This document shows, in pieces, positions 27,297 through 36,011 of a stretch of DNA of 64,000 nt. The notes under the pieces are model-generated. The model was not told the DNA's origin and did not search any database. It saw only the letters and a program-made list of their open reading frames with translations. Every line of letters begins with the position of its first letter. Position 1 is the stretch's first letter. The DNA is from Desulfovibrio sp. (GTDB lineage: Bacteria; Desulfobacterota; Desulfovibrionia; Desulfovibrionales; Desulfovibrionaceae): positions 62,001 to 126,000 of the forward strand of contig JACRDI010000028.1 in the NCBI GenBank assembly GCA_016218665.1, read 5' to 3'. The translations under genes were made by a program, and so were the position numbers.

Positions 27297-27866
27297 ATGA
27301 AGAAATATGCCTGCAAACGGCCTGTGTTTCTGGCGTTGATGCTGCTTGCGGTCCTTGGCCTGCTGGCCGCCTGCTCCGATGGCGGCTCAGGCGGCGGCTC
27401 AGGCGGCGGCTCGGGCGGCGGCACGGGCGGCGGCTCGGTTGGGCAGGGCGGAGGCGGCACTGGCCCGGACAAGTTTGTGACCCTGGACATGCCCGGGATC
27501 GAGAAGCGCTTCGCCGCCAACAAGGGCAAGGTCACGCTGGTCATGTTCTGGGCCACCTGGTGCCCGGCCTGCAAGACCGAACTGCCCGTGCTGGAGCAGC
27601 TGCGCGCCAAGTACCCGGCGGAAAAGCTCGACATCATGGCCATCAGCGTTGACGACACCGAGCAGGTCATGGCCGCGTTCCTGAAGACCCGGCCCACCAC
27701 GCTGGACGTGTACCTTTCCAAGGCCGAGGTGGGCTCGGAGTTCGGCGTCAAGAGCATCCCCGCCCTGTACATCCTGGACAAGAACGGCCAGGTGGCCCTC
27801 AACAGCGCGGGCGCGTACCCGTTCGACATGCTGGATTCCGTCATCAGCCAGCTGGTGAAGGGCTAG
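27297..27866 (+). CDS. Thioredoxin-like lipoprotein (TlpA/ResA family)
   Basis: A 189-aa predicted lipoprotein: signal with lipobox LLAAC, a Gly/Ser linker built from GGC-GGC-TC(A/G) repeats (about residues 24-52), then a thioredoxin fold with the active-site WCPAC motif and the cis-Pro loop KSIPALY. It probably reduces or exchanges disulfides in periplasmic proteins, for example in cytochrome c maturation. AAGGAGA precedes the ATG at 27297. It is followed ten bases later by a GNAT gene. Confidence 0.88.
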   Translation: MKKYACKRPVFLALMLLAVLGLLAACSDGGSGGGSGGGSGGGTGGGSVGQGGGGTGPDKFVTLDMPGIEKRFAANKGKVTLVMFWATWCPACKTELPVLEQLRAKYPAEKLDIMAISVDDTEQVMAAFLKTRPTTLDVYLSKAEVGSEFGVKSIPALYILDKNGQVALNSAGAYPFDMLDSVISQLVKG

Positions 27867-27875
27867 GAATTGGGC

Positions 27876-28340
27876 ATGCAGCTGCGCAAGGCGCGCATCA
27901 CCGACGTGAAGGGCGTGCACAGGCTCATCATGAACACCAGCGCCGACGACGGCCTGGTGCTGCCGCGCTCGTACAACCAGCTCTACAGCCACCTGCGCGA
28001 CTTTTTCGTGGTGGTGGACGAGGAGAAGGGCGACGAGGTGCTGGGCTGCGTGGCCCTGGCCATCTGCTGGGAGAACCTGGCCGAGGTGCGCTCCCTGGTG
28101 GTGGCGCGCGAGGCGCGCGGGCACGGCCTGGGCCGGAAGCTGGTGGAGGCCTGCATCTCCGATGCGGTGACGCTGGGCATCTACCGCGTGTTCGCCCTGA
28201 CCAACACCCCGGATTTCTTCCGGCACATGGGCTTTGCCGAGTGCTCCAAGGACAGCCTGCCGCAAAAGGTGTGGAGCGACTGCCTGAACTGCCCCCGGTT
28301 CCCGGACTGCGACGAAATCGCCCTGCACATGGAACTATAA
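27876..28340 (+). CDS. GNAT N-acetyltransferase, probable stand-alone N-acetylglutamate synthase type
   Basis: A 154-aa GNAT protein. The acetyl-CoA site is the Arg/Gly stretch EARGHGLGRKLVE, and the C-terminus carries the Cys-rich CLNCPRFPDCDEIALHMEL typical of short ArgA-like acetyltransferases (family recall). It may start arginine synthesis by acetylating glutamate. ATG at 27876 preceded by AGGA; a TTG at 27870 is the alternative. It is near hpt, with no other arginine genes in the window. Confidence 0.7.
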   Translation: MQLRKARITDVKGVHRLIMNTSADDGLVLPRSYNQLYSHLRDFFVVVDEEKGDEVLGCVALAICWENLAEVRSLVVAREARGHGLGRKLVEACISDAVTLGIYRVFALTNTPDFFRHMGFAECSKDSLPQKVWSDCLNCPRFPDCDEIALHMEL

Positions 28341-28352
28341 GGATTGAAGCGT

Positions 28353-28877
28353 ATGGCCAACACTCTGAAAGTCGTCATCGATTCCGAGACCCTGCACAGG
28401 CGCGTGGCCGAACTCGGCGCGGAGATCACCGCCTGCTACCAGGGCAAACCCCTGGTCGTCGTCTGCGTGCTGAAGGGCGCCTTCCTCTTCTTCGCCGACC
28501 TTGTGCGCCACATCAAGAACGACGCCCTGGAGACGGACTTCGTGCGCATGGCCAGCTACGGCAGCGGCACCAGCCGGGGCCGGCAGACCATCTTCAGCAA
28601 GGACATGGAAGTGGATGTGGCAGGCAAGCACGTGCTGCTGGTGGAGGACATAGTGGACACCGGGCACTCCGCCGAATTTCTGCTGGAAGTGCTGGAAAAA
28701 CGCGGCGCCGAGAGCATTCGCATCTGCGCCGTGGTGGACAAGCACGAGCGTCGTGAAGTGGAGCTCACGGTTGACTTTGCGGGCTTCCCGCTACAAAAGG
28801 GGTTCATTGTGGGATACGGCATGGACTACGCGGAGAAATACCGCGAGCTGGACGCCGTGTACGAACTCGTCCTCTAA
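28353..28877 (+). CDS. hpt: Hypoxanthine phosphoribosyltransferase
   Basis: A 174-aa purine-salvage enzyme (hypoxanthine or guanine plus PRPP). The PRPP motif VLLVEDIVDTGHSAEFL and the N-terminal VVCVLKGAFLFFADL are diagnostic, and VGYGMDYAEKYR is near the C-terminus. AAGGA lies about nine bases ahead of the ATG. It follows the GNAT gene by 12 bases. Confidence 0.95.
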   Translation: MANTLKVVIDSETLHRRVAELGAEITACYQGKPLVVVCVLKGAFLFFADLVRHIKNDALETDFVRMASYGSGTSRGRQTIFSKDMEVDVAGKHVLLVEDIVDTGHSAEFLLEVLEKRGAESIRICAVVDKHERREVELTVDFAGFPLQKGFIVGYGMDYAEKYRELDAVYELVL

Positions 28878-28903
28878 CAGCTCGCTGGAGCTAGAGAAAC
28901 ACC

Positions 28904-29986
28904 ATGATTGTCGCCTGTCCGAACTGCCAGAGCAAATACAATCTGCCCGAGGAAAAAATTGCGCCCACCGGCTCCAAGGTGCGTTGCGCGCGGTGCAAGC
29001 ACGTCTTCACCGCCATGCCCCCGGGCAAGGATTTCGACCAGGAGCTGGCCGACCTGACCGCGGCCGAGCCCAAACCGGCCCCCGCCGCCCCCGCGCCGGA
29101 GCCCGCCTCCAAGAAACTGCCCTGGGACGACGACGAGCCCGCCGCCGAAGCCCCGGCCTCCAAGAAGCTGCCCTGGGACGACGACGAGCCCGCCGCCGGC
29201 CCGGCCGACGACGACGCTCTGCCCGGCACCAAGGCCCCGTCCGGCAAGGGCCCCTTTGATGACGACGAGGCGCCCGCCGCCCCGGCCGATTCCCGCCAGA
29301 AGACCCGCTTCGACGACGACGGCGGAGCCTTCATCTCCGGCCTGGATGCCGAGATGGACGCGCCCGCCAAGCCCGCTGGCTCCGGCGAGGACGACTTCCT
29401 GAACTCCCTCGGCGGGGGCGAGGCCCCCAAGAAGGACGCCAAGGCCGGCAAGAAGAAGTTCATCATCCTGGGCGCGGCCATCGCCGCCCTGGTGCTCATC
29501 GTGGCGGCGCTCTTCGTCTTCAAGCCCTGGACCAAGATGAACATCCCCTTCCTGAGTTCGCTCTCCGGCAAGAAGGAAACCGCCGAGAACGCCGACAAGG
29601 TGAAGGACATCGCCCTCAGGAACGTCCGCCAGTACTACATTCCCAACGAGAAAGCCGGGAATGTCTTCGTGGTCGAGGGCAAGGCGGTGAACAACTTCGC
29701 CGCGCCCAAGGAACGCATCAAGGTCGAGATCACCCTTTTCGACGAGAAGGGGCACCCGCTTGTTTCCAAGCAGCTTCTGTGCGGCAACACCCTGTCGCAG
29801 TTCCAGCTGCAGGTGCAGAGCGAGGAGGAGATCAACGCCAGCCTCTCCTCCGAGGTGGGCATCCTGACCAGCAACACCTATCTCAAGACCGGCATGGACA
29901 CGCCGTTCATGGCCGTGTTCTTCAAACCGCCAGACGCGGTGAAGGAATTCGGCGTCAAGGTCATCGACGCGCTCGATCCCAAGTAG
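28904..29986 (+). CDS. Zinc-ribbon membrane protein (MJ0042 domain plus DUF3426-like)
   Basis: A 360-aa protein. The N-terminus is an MJ0042-type zinc ribbon with Cys5, Cys8, Cys28 and Cys31. The middle is a Pro/Asp-rich linker containing two copies of SKKLPWDDDEPAA. A single transmembrane helix (IILGAAIAALVLIVAALFVF) follows near residue 195, and the C-terminal ~150 residues are a periplasmic DUF3426-like domain. The role is unknown; these proteins are thought to be signalling or assembly factors. A rho-independent terminator follows. Confidence 0.8.
   Translation: MIVACPNCQSKYNLPEEKIAPTGSKVRCARCKHVFTAMPPGKDFDQELADLTAAEPKPAPAAPAPEPASKKLPWDDDEPAAEAPASKKLPWDDDEPAAGPADDDALPGTKAPSGKGPFDDDEAPAAPADSRQKTRFDDDGGAFISGLDAEMDAPAKPAGSGEDDFLNSLGGGEAPKKDAKAGKKKFIILGAAIAALVLIVAALFVFKPWTKMNIPFLSSLSGKKETAENADKVKDIALRNVRQYYIPNEKAGNVFVVEGKAVNNFAAPKERIKVEITLFDEKGHPLVSKQLLCGNTLSQFQLQVQSEEEINASLSSEVGILTSNTYLKTGMDTPFMAVFFKPPDAVKEFGVKVIDALDPK
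29107..29198 (+). repeat. Tandem repeat within the zinc-ribbon gene linker
   Basis: Two adjacent copies of a ~40-base unit encode the duplicated SKKLPWDDDEPAA motif. They are nearly identical at DNA level, pointing to recent slippage or duplication in the linker. Confidence 0.75.
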
Positions 29987-30012
29987 TCAGAAGAGACGAC
30001 AACGCATCGGCG

Positions 30013-30053
30013 GCGCCGGGGCGGGCGCAAAACCCGCTCCGGCGCTTTTCTTT
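30013..30053 (+). terminator. Intrinsic terminator after the zinc-ribbon gene
   Basis: GCGCCGGGGCGGG (30013-30025) pairs with CCCGCTCCGGCGC (30033-30045), then TTTTCTTT. This separates the upstream group from the AguB-type gene. Confidence 0.88.
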
Positions 30054-30083
30054 CCCACCACGACCCCCAAGCGAGGCCCGCGC

Positions 30084-30986
30084 ATGAGCCGCAAACCCTA
30101 CACCGTCGCCCTGGTCCAGACCGGCTGCCGCTCCAGCGCGGAAGAGAACCTCCAGGCCCACCTGGAACTGGCCGAGCGCGCCGCGACCCTCGGGGCCGAC
30201 GTCATCTGCCTGCAGGAGCTCTTCCTGGGCCCCTATTTTTGTCAACAGGAAGACGCCCGGCTCTTCGACCTGGCCGAGCCCGTGCCCGGCCCCACCACCC
30301 AGGCCTTCGCCACACTCGCCAAGAAGACCGGCACCGCCATCGTCGTCTCGCTCTTCGAGAAGCGCTCCATCGGCCTGTACCACAACACCGCCGCCGTCCT
30401 CGGCCGCGAGGGCGACCTCCTCGGCGTGTACCGCAAGATGCACATCCCCGACGACCCGGCCTTCTACGAGAAGTTCTACTTCACCCCCGGCGACCTGGGC
30501 TTCCTGGCCGTGGACACCCACGTGGGGCGCATCGGCGTGTGCGTGTGCTGGGACCAGTGGTACCCCGAGGCCGCGCGCCTGACCGCCCTCAAGGGGGCCG
30601 AGGTCATCTTCTACCCCACGGCCATAGGCTGGCACCCGCAGGAAAAGGACCTGCTGGGCGACGAGCAGCGCAGCGCCTGGATGCTGGTGCAGCGCGGACA
30701 CGCCGTGGCCAACGGCTGCTACATCGCCGCGGCCAACCGCATCGGCCTGGAGCGCCCCCTGGCCGACGGCAACAACGCGAGCGGCGCGGGCATCGAGTTC
30801 TGGGGCACCAGCTTCGTGGCCGGGCCCGCGGGCGACCTCGTGGCCCAGGCCCCCACGGACGAGGAGACCATCCTGCTGGCCCAGGTGGATCCCCAGCGCA
30901 TGGAGGACGTGCGCCGGGGCTGGCCCTTCCTGCGCGACCGCCGCATCGACGCCTACCAGAACATAGTGAAGCGCTTCGACGACTAG
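30084..30986 (+). CDS. aguB: Carbon-nitrogen hydrolase, N-carbamoylputrescine amidase type
   Basis: A 300-aa nitrilase-superfamily amidase. The catalytic triad is visible as Glu45 (LQELF), Lys118 (YRKMHIPDDP) and Cys155 (CVCWDQWYPE). FYEKFYFTPGD and AIGWHPQEKD are hallmarks of N-carbamoylputrescine amidase, the last step of putrescine synthesis from agmatine. Agmatine deiminase is not in the window, so the function is by homology. The next gene is a small membrane protein. Confidence 0.88.
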   Translation: MSRKPYTVALVQTGCRSSAEENLQAHLELAERAATLGADVICLQELFLGPYFCQQEDARLFDLAEPVPGPTTQAFATLAKKTGTAIVVSLFEKRSIGLYHNTAAVLGREGDLLGVYRKMHIPDDPAFYEKFYFTPGDLGFLAVDTHVGRIGVCVCWDQWYPEAARLTALKGAEVIFYPTAIGWHPQEKDLLGDEQRSAWMLVQRGHAVANGCYIAAANRIGLERPLADGNNASGAGIEFWGTSFVAGPAGDLVAQAPTDEETILLAQVDPQRMEDVRRGWPFLRDRRIDAYQNIVKRFDD

Positions 30987-30998
30987 GAGTTCCTGGCC

Positions 30999-31571
30999 AT
31001 GATGCAGTTCCTCAAGCTCCTGCTCGGCTTCGCGCCCTGGATCGCCTTCCTGGTCATCGCCCACGGCAGCATGTACCGGCTCAAGCTGGGCCTGGCCGTG
31101 GCCGCGGCCCTCACCCTGGTAATGGCCGTCACGAGGCTGCACCGGGGCGTCATCATGTGGGTTGGCATCGCGTTTTTCACGTATGCCAGCGTGGCGGTGT
31201 TCGCCTTTGAACACATGTGGACCGTGCGCTGGATGGGCGTGCTGGCCAACGGGGCCCTGGCCGCCGGCGCCTGGATCACCCTGGCCATGGGCAGGCCGTT
31301 CACCCTGGAGTATGCCCGGGAGCACACGGACCCGGCCATGTGGAACCACCCCGCGTTCGTCCGCACCAACACGGTCATCACCCTGGTCTGGGCCGCCGTC
31401 TTCACCATCGGCGCGGGCCTGGCCTGGCTCAAGGGCCTGGGAACCAGCCTGCCGGAATGGCAGATCGAGTCGGCCAACTATTCCTTCATGTTCGCCGCCG
31501 TGGTGTTCACCAACTGGTATCCGCTGGAAATGAAGCGCCGTTCCCAGGCCTGCGCGCAGATACAACCCTAG
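30999..31571 (+). CDS. Integral membrane protein of unknown function
   Basis: A 190-aa hydrophobic protein with about five to six transmembrane segments and a soluble loop around TDPAMWNHPAFVRTN. The ATG follows AGGAG. It is likely co-transcribed with the amidase gene and is followed by a strong terminator. I do not recognise the family. Confidence 0.7.
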   Translation: MMQFLKLLLGFAPWIAFLVIAHGSMYRLKLGLAVAAALTLVMAVTRLHRGVIMWVGIAFFTYASVAVFAFEHMWTVRWMGVLANGALAAGAWITLAMGRPFTLEYAREHTDPAMWNHPAFVRTNTVITLVWAAVFTIGAGLAWLKGLGTSLPEWQIESANYSFMFAAVVFTNWYPLEMKRRSQACAQIQP

Positions 31572-31594
31572 CGTTTTTTCTTCAATTTTATGCA

Positions 31595-31616
31595 GGCGGC
31601 CGCTGGCCGCCTTTTT
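31595..31616 (+). terminator. Intrinsic terminator after the membrane protein gene
   Basis: GGCGGCC (31595-31601), GCT loop, GGCCGCC (31605-31611), then TTTTT. Confidence 0.9.
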
Positions 31617-31659
31617 CGCGCCTAATCCCCACCAGTTCAATAAAGTTTGCATCCGCCCC

Positions 31660-31687
31660 TTGCGCACGCGGCAAGCGTGTGTATTTT
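31660..31687 (+). promoter_or_regulatory. Candidate promoter of nifU-nifS
   Basis: TTGCGC at 31660-31665, 16-base spacer, TATTTT at 31682-31687. It lies about 55 bases ahead of nifU. No clear IscR box is seen. Confidence 0.4.
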
Positions 31688-31741
31688 AGGTGAATGCGCC
31701 CGCCGTCGGCCCGCGCCAATCGAAGATTCTGGAGAAGCGCC

Positions 31742-32578
31742 ATGTGGGAATACACTGACAAGGTGAAGGAGCACTTCCTGAACCCGAAGAACGTTGGGGA
31801 AATGAAGGACGCCACGGCTGTGGGCGAGGTGGGCTCCATCGCCTGCGGCGACGCCCTGAAGTTGTTTTTGAAGATCGAGGACGGCGTTATTCAGGACGCC
31901 AGCTTTCAGACCTTCGGCTGCGCCAGCGCCATCGCCTCCAGCTCCGCCCTCACCGAGCTGGTGAAGGGCAAGACCGTGGACGAGGCGCTCAAGATCACCA
32001 ACAAGGACATCGCCACGGCCCTGGGCGGCCTGCCCAGGGAGAAGATGCACTGCTCCGTCATGGGACAGGAGGCGCTTGAAGCCGCCATCAAGACCTGGCG
32101 CGGCGAGAAGGTGGCCAGCCACGAGCATTCCGAGGGCGAGATCGTCTGCGAGTGCTTCGGAGTCACCGACGAGCAGATCCTTTCCGCCGTGCGCGAGAAC
32201 GACCTGAAGACCATCGAGGACGTGACCTACTACACCAAGGCCGGCGGCGGCTGCGCCAAGTGCCACGAGAAGATCGCCGAGCTCATCGCCCAGGCGAGGG
32301 GGGAAAATCTGGCCGCGCCCGCGCCCAAGCCCGCGAAGCGGCTTACCAACATCCAGCGCATGCGGATGATTGAAGAGGTGCTGGAGAAGGAGATCCGCCC
32401 CCGGCTGCAGCTGGACGGCGGCGACATCGAGCTGGCGGACATCGAGGGCCTTGTGGTCTCCGTGACGTTGCGCGGCCGCTGCGTGGGCTGCCCGTCCAGC
32501 CAGGCCACGGTGCACGGCGTGGTGGAGACCATCCTGCGCGAGAAGGTGGACCCCGAGATCCAGGTGCGGGAGGTATAG
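31742..32578 (+). CDS. nifU: NifU-type Fe-S cluster scaffold
   Basis: A 278-aa modular scaffold that assembles Fe-S clusters on sulfur delivered by NifS. Three domains in order: IscU-like (Cys35, Cys60, Cys104), a BFD-like [2Fe-2S] domain with CECFG and CAKCH cysteine pairs, and a C-terminal Nfu domain with RCVGCPSS. This full-length form serves general Fe-S assembly in many sulfate reducers. The start is set by GGAGAA upstream of ATG 31742. nifS follows three bases later. Confidence 0.95.
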   Translation: MWEYTDKVKEHFLNPKNVGEMKDATAVGEVGSIACGDALKLFLKIEDGVIQDASFQTFGCASAIASSSALTELVKGKTVDEALKITNKDIATALGGLPREKMHCSVMGQEALEAAIKTWRGEKVASHEHSEGEIVCECFGVTDEQILSAVRENDLKTIEDVTYYTKAGGGCAKCHEKIAELIAQARGENLAAPAPKPAKRLTNIQRMRMIEEVLEKEIRPRLQLDGGDIELADIEGLVVSVTLRGRCVGCPSSQATVHGVVETILREKVDPEIQVREV

Positions 32579-32581
32579 GCC

Positions 32582-33787
32582 ATGAGCAGTCCCGTCATCT
32601 ACATGGACAACAACGCCACCACCCGCGTGGCCCCGGAAGTTCTTGAGGCCATGCTGCCGTTCTTCTCCGAGCGCTACGGCAACCCCAGCTCCATGCACAG
32701 CTTCGGCGGGGCCGTGGGCAAGGAAATGCGCGAGGCGCGGGAGAACCTGGCCGATCTGCTGGGCTGCGGCACGGACGAGATCGTGTTCACCTCCTGCGGC
32801 ACCGAGGCCGACAACACGGCCATACGGAGCGCCCTGGCCGCCCAGCCGGAGAAGCGGCACATCGTGACCACGCGCGTGGAGCACCCGGCGGTGCTCTCGC
32901 TGTGCAAGTTTTTGGAGCGCAGCCAGGGCTACCGCGTGACCTACCTGGGCGTGGACGCCGAGGGCAAGCTGGACATGCAGGAACTGGCCGACAGCCTCAC
33001 GGACGACACGGCCGTGGTCAGCATCATGTGGGCCAACAACGAGACCGGCGTCATCTTCCCCATCCCGGAGATCGCCACGCTGGCCAAAAGCCGGGGCATC
33101 TTCATGCACACCGACGCCGTGCAGGCCGTGGGCAAGATCCCCATCAGCCTCAAGGACCTGGACGTGGACATGCTGGCCCTTTCCGGCCACAAGCTGCACG
33201 CGCCCAAGGGCATCGGCGCGCTGTACGTGCGGCGCAAGCTGCCCTACCGCCCGTTCTTGATCGGCGGGCACCAGGAGCACGGCCGCCGCGCGGGCACGGA
33301 AAACACCACCGGCATCATCGCCCTGGGCGCGGCCGCCAAGGCCGCCAAGGCGCACATCCCGCTGGAGAACACCACCGTGCGCGCCCTGCGCGACAAGCTG
33401 GAGAACGCGCTGCTCGCCGCGGTCCCCGATTCCCGCCTGAACGGCCACAAAGAGGACCGCCTGCCAAACACCGCCAACATCAGCTTCAAGTACGTGGAGG
33501 GCGAGGCCATCCTGCTGCTGCTCGACCAGCTGGGCATCGCGGCCAGCTCTGGCTCCGCCTGCACCTCGGGCTCCCTCGAACCCTCCCACGTGCTGCGGGC
33601 CATGGGCGTGCCCTTCACCTACGCCCACGGCTCCATCCGCTTCTCCCTCTCGCGCTACACCACGGAGGCGGACGTGGACTACGTGATCAACAACGTGCCG
33701 GGGATCATCGAGACCCTGCGCAAGATCTCGCCCTACAAGAAGGGGGCCGCCGATCCCCTCGACCCCAAGCCGGCCTGCGGCTGTTGA
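32582..33787 (+). CDS. nifS: Cysteine desulfurase
   Basis: A 401-aa class V aminotransferase-fold PLP enzyme that takes sulfur from cysteine for NifU. Lys204 in SGHKLHAPKG binds PLP, and the catalytic Cys327 lies in SSGSACTSG. The N-terminus YMDNNATT is typical. Partner order nifU-nifS-cysK-cysE places cysteine supply and use together. Its C-terminus ends in Cys-Gly-Cys. Confidence 0.96.
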   Translation: MSSPVIYMDNNATTRVAPEVLEAMLPFFSERYGNPSSMHSFGGAVGKEMREARENLADLLGCGTDEIVFTSCGTEADNTAIRSALAAQPEKRHIVTTRVEHPAVLSLCKFLERSQGYRVTYLGVDAEGKLDMQELADSLTDDTAVVSIMWANNETGVIFPIPEIATLAKSRGIFMHTDAVQAVGKIPISLKDLDVDMLALSGHKLHAPKGIGALYVRRKLPYRPFLIGGHQEHGRRAGTENTTGIIALGAAAKAAKAHIPLENTTVRALRDKLENALLAAVPDSRLNGHKEDRLPNTANISFKYVEGEAILLLLDQLGIAASSGSACTSGSLEPSHVLRAMGVPFTYAHGSIRFSLSRYTTEADVDYVINNVPGIIETLRKISPYKKGAADPLDPKPACGC

Positions 33788-33823
33788 GGGCGCGGGCGGG
33801 GAGTCTCCGTCCGCGCTGCCCTT

Positions 33824-33849
33824 GCCGGCCTCCCTTTGGGGCCGGCTTT
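33824..33849 (+). terminator. Probable terminator after nifS
   Basis: GCCGGCC (33824-33830) pairs with GGCCGGC (33840-33846), followed by TTT. The T-run is short, so its efficiency is uncertain. Confidence 0.5.
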
Positions 33850-33855
33850 CCCCAT

Positions 33856-33912
33856 TTGACACGGCCCCGCCTAGCGCGAATCCAGCCCAGGGGGCGGATT
33901 CGCGCTAGGCGG
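33856..33912 (+). promoter_or_regulatory. Perfect 17-bp inverted repeat with overlapping TTGACA, upstream of cysK
   Basis: TTGACA (33856-33861) is followed directly by the arm CCGCCTAGCGCGAATCC (33867-33883), a 12-base loop and the perfect reverse complement at 33896-33912. The left arm would occupy the spacer and -10 zone of the promoter. It could be an operator, an RNA switch or a terminator; no T-run follows. Confidence 0.5.
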
Positions 33913-33950
33913 CACAGGGATTCCAAAGGGCGGATGCCCGTTGGCGGGGT

Positions 33951-33994
33951 CCAGGGGCAGCGCCCCTGGCAGGGTTCAGGGGCAGCGCCCCTGG
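33951..33994. repeat. Tandem palindromic repeats before cysK
   Basis: CCAGGGGCAGCGCCCCTGG at 33951-33969 recurs (minus its first base) at 33977-33994; each copy is itself a palindrome (CCAGGGGC/GCCCCTGG). It belongs to the same extragenic palindrome type seen near 8100 and 49600. Confidence 0.7.
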
Positions 33995-34011
33995 CGTAAA
34001 AGGAGTTCATC

Positions 34012-34941
34012 ATGCGCATCGCACAATCCATGGCCGACCTCATCGGCGGTACGCCGCTGGTCCGTCTCAACAAGCTTTCCGAGGGCCTTTCCGCAACGCT
34101 TCTGGCCAAGCTGGAGTCCAGCAACCCCGGCGGCTCGGTGAAGGACCGCATCGCCGCCAGCATGATCGAGGCCGCCTTTGCCGAGGGCCGCATCACCCGG
34201 GACAGCCTCATCGTGGAGCCCACCAGCGGCAACACGGGCATCGGCCTGGCGCTCATCTGCGCCATCAAGGGCCTCAAGCTGGTGCTCACCATGCCGGAGA
34301 GCATGAGCGTGGAGCGGCGCAAGCTGCTGGCGGGCTATGGCGCGCAGCTGGTGCTGACCCCGGCGGCCGAGGGCATGAAGGGCGCGATAAAGAAGGCCGA
34401 GGAACTCGTGGCGACAACGCCCGGCGCGTTCATGCCCATGCAGTTCGAGAACCCGGCCAACCCGGCGGCGCACCGCGCGGCCACGGCGCTGGAGATCTGG
34501 GACGACACGGAAGGGCAGGTGGACTGCTTCGTGGCCGGCGTGGGCACGGGCGGCACCATCACGGGCGTGGGCCAGGTGCTCAAGGGGCGCAAGCCCGGCG
34601 TGCGCGTGGTGGCGGTGGAGCCCACGGATTCGCCGGTGCTTTCCGGCGGCACGGCCGGCCCGCACAAGATCCAGGGCATCGGCGCGGGGTTCGTGCCGGC
34701 CATCCTTGATACCAAGGTCTACGACGAGATCATCCAGGTGGGCGCCGAGGACGCGTTTCTGACCGCCCGGCGCATGATGCGCGAGGAAGGCATCAGCTGC
34801 GGCATCTCCTCCGGGGCCAACGCCTTCGCGGCTCTGCAGCTGGCGGCACGGCCGGAGATGGCCGGCAAGACCATCGTGTTCATCGTGTGCGACACGGGCG
34901 AACGCTACCTGTCCACGCCGCTCTTTGCGGACCAGGAGTAG
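34012..34941 (+). CDS. cysK: Cysteine synthase (O-acetylserine sulfhydrylase)
   Basis: A 309-aa fold-type II PLP enzyme that makes cysteine from O-acetylserine and sulfide. Lys44 in NPGGSVKDR is the PLP lysine; [10 protein letters not shown] and GTGGTITG are the substrate and phosphate loops. AAGGAG precedes the ATG. cysE begins ten bases after its stop, so the pair likely forms a cysteine operon. Confidence 0.95.
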   Translation: MRIAQSMADLIGGTPLVRLNKLSEGLSATLLAKLESSNPGGSVKDRIAASMIEAAFAEGRITRDSLIVEPTSGNTGIGLALICAIKGLKLVLTMPESMSVERRKLLAGYGAQLVLTPAAEGMKGAIKKAEELVATTPGAFMPMQFENPANPAAHRAATALEIWDDTEGQVDCFVAGVGTGGTITGVGQVLKGRKPGVRVVAVEPTDSPVLSGGTAGPHKIQGIGAGFVPAILDTKVYDEIIQVGAEDAFLTARRMMREEGISCGISSGANAFAALQLAARPEMAGKTIVFIVCDTGERYLSTPLFADQE

Positions 34942-34951
34942 GGGGGCGGCC

Positions 34952-35902
34952 ATGATCGACGAGCTGAAACTCCCCGTGGACCTGGACCGCGACGAGGTGC
35001 TGGCCGACACCGTGGCGCGCCTGTGCGCGCCCAGCCAGTGCGAGAGCGCCTGCCACCATGTGAGCCGCGACCAGCCCATGCCCTCGCTGGAGGCCCTGGC
35101 CGAGGTGGTGGAACTCTTGCGCGCGGTGCTGTTCCCCGGCTTCTTCGGGCCCTCGGACGTGAGCGGCAAGACCATGCCCTTCTACACGGGCAGCGCGCTC
35201 GACCGGGTTGTGAAGCTGCTCTCGGAGCAGATCAACCGCGGCTACTGCTTCGTGTGCGCGCGCGACAACCGCCAGCCCTGCCAGGACTGCTCCTCGCGCT
35301 CGGAGGCGGTGGCGCTTGAGTTCGTGAAGCGCCTGCCGCTGGTGCGCGAGCTGCTCTCAAGCGACGTGCAGGCGGCCTTTGACGGCGACCCCGCGGCCAA
35401 GAGTCCGGGCGAGACCATCTTCTGCTATCCCAGCATCAAGGCGCTCACCAACCACCGCATCGCCCACCAGCTGCACCACCTGGGGGTGGACATCATCCCG
35501 CGCATCATCGGGGAGATGGCCCACTCGGACACGGGCATCGACATCCATCCGGGCGCGCACATCGGCCCGCGCTTCTTCATCGATCACGGCACGGGCACGG
35601 TCATCGGCGAAACCAGCATCATCGGTCAGAATGTGCGCCTGTACCAGGGCGTGACCCTGGGGGCCAAAAGCTTCCCCAAGGACGACACGGGCTCGCGGCT
35701 GGTGAAGGGCCTGGCCCGGCACCCCATCGTGGAGGACGACGTGACCATCTACGCCGGGGCCACGATCCTCGGGCGGGTGACCATCGGCAAGGGCGCGGTC
35801 ATCGGCGGCAACGTGTGGGTGACGGGCGACGTGGCCCCTGGCGCGCGCATCGTGCAGGCGCGCGCGGCGGAGCAGTTTTTCATCAGCGGCGCGGGCATCT
35901 GA
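34952..35902 (+). CDS. cysE: Serine O-acetyltransferase (EpsC type)
   Basis: A 316-aa acetyltransferase making O-acetylserine for CysK. It has a long N-terminal alpha domain (with a Cys-rich CFVCARDNRQPCQDC insert) and a C-terminal left-handed beta-helix (DIHPGAHIGPRFFIDHGTG, VVIGETSIIG-like). It is the longer EpsC/plant-like type. The start at 34952 follows GGGGGCGG. The C-terminal Ile is consistent with binding into CysK to form a synthase complex (family knowledge). Confidence 0.92.
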   Translation: MIDELKLPVDLDRDEVLADTVARLCAPSQCESACHHVSRDQPMPSLEALAEVVELLRAVLFPGFFGPSDVSGKTMPFYTGSALDRVVKLLSEQINRGYCFVCARDNRQPCQDCSSRSEAVALEFVKRLPLVRELLSSDVQAAFDGDPAAKSPGETIFCYPSIKALTNHRIAHQLHHLGVDIIPRIIGEMAHSDTGIDIHPGAHIGPRFFIDHGTGTVIGETSIIGQNVRLYQGVTLGAKSFPKDDTGSRLVKGLARHPIVEDDVTIYAGATILGRVTIGKGAVIGGNVWVTGDVAPGARIVQARAAEQFFISGAGI

Positions 35903-35942
35903 CGCGCTTGCCGATAATTGTTAAAAGAGAGTGGAAAAGTCC

Positions 35943-35971
35943 TTGAAGTCTTCGGAATAACCACGTAATGA
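35943..35971 (+). promoter_or_regulatory. Candidate promoter of the HIT gene
   Basis: TTGAAG (35943-35948), a 17-base spacer, TAATGA (35966-35971). It lies about 40 bases ahead of the GTG start. Confidence 0.4.
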
Positions 35972-36011
35972 TTGTACAGAGTTGGGTGGTTTGAACCATG
36001 GAGCGAGCCCA

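Noticed and set aside
27375-27450. Short GGC-GGC-TC repeats as a CRISPR-like array
   Set aside because: They are in-frame Gly/Ser codons in the linker of the thioredoxin-like lipoprotein, with no spacer structure.
33791-33816. Hairpin right after nifS as the main terminator
   Set aside because: The stem is imperfect and has no T-run; the stem at 33824-33846 with a following TTT is the better candidate.
31637-33862. A 741-codon minus-strand frame across nifU-nifS
   Set aside because: Antisense shadow of nifU/nifS with biased composition and no domains.
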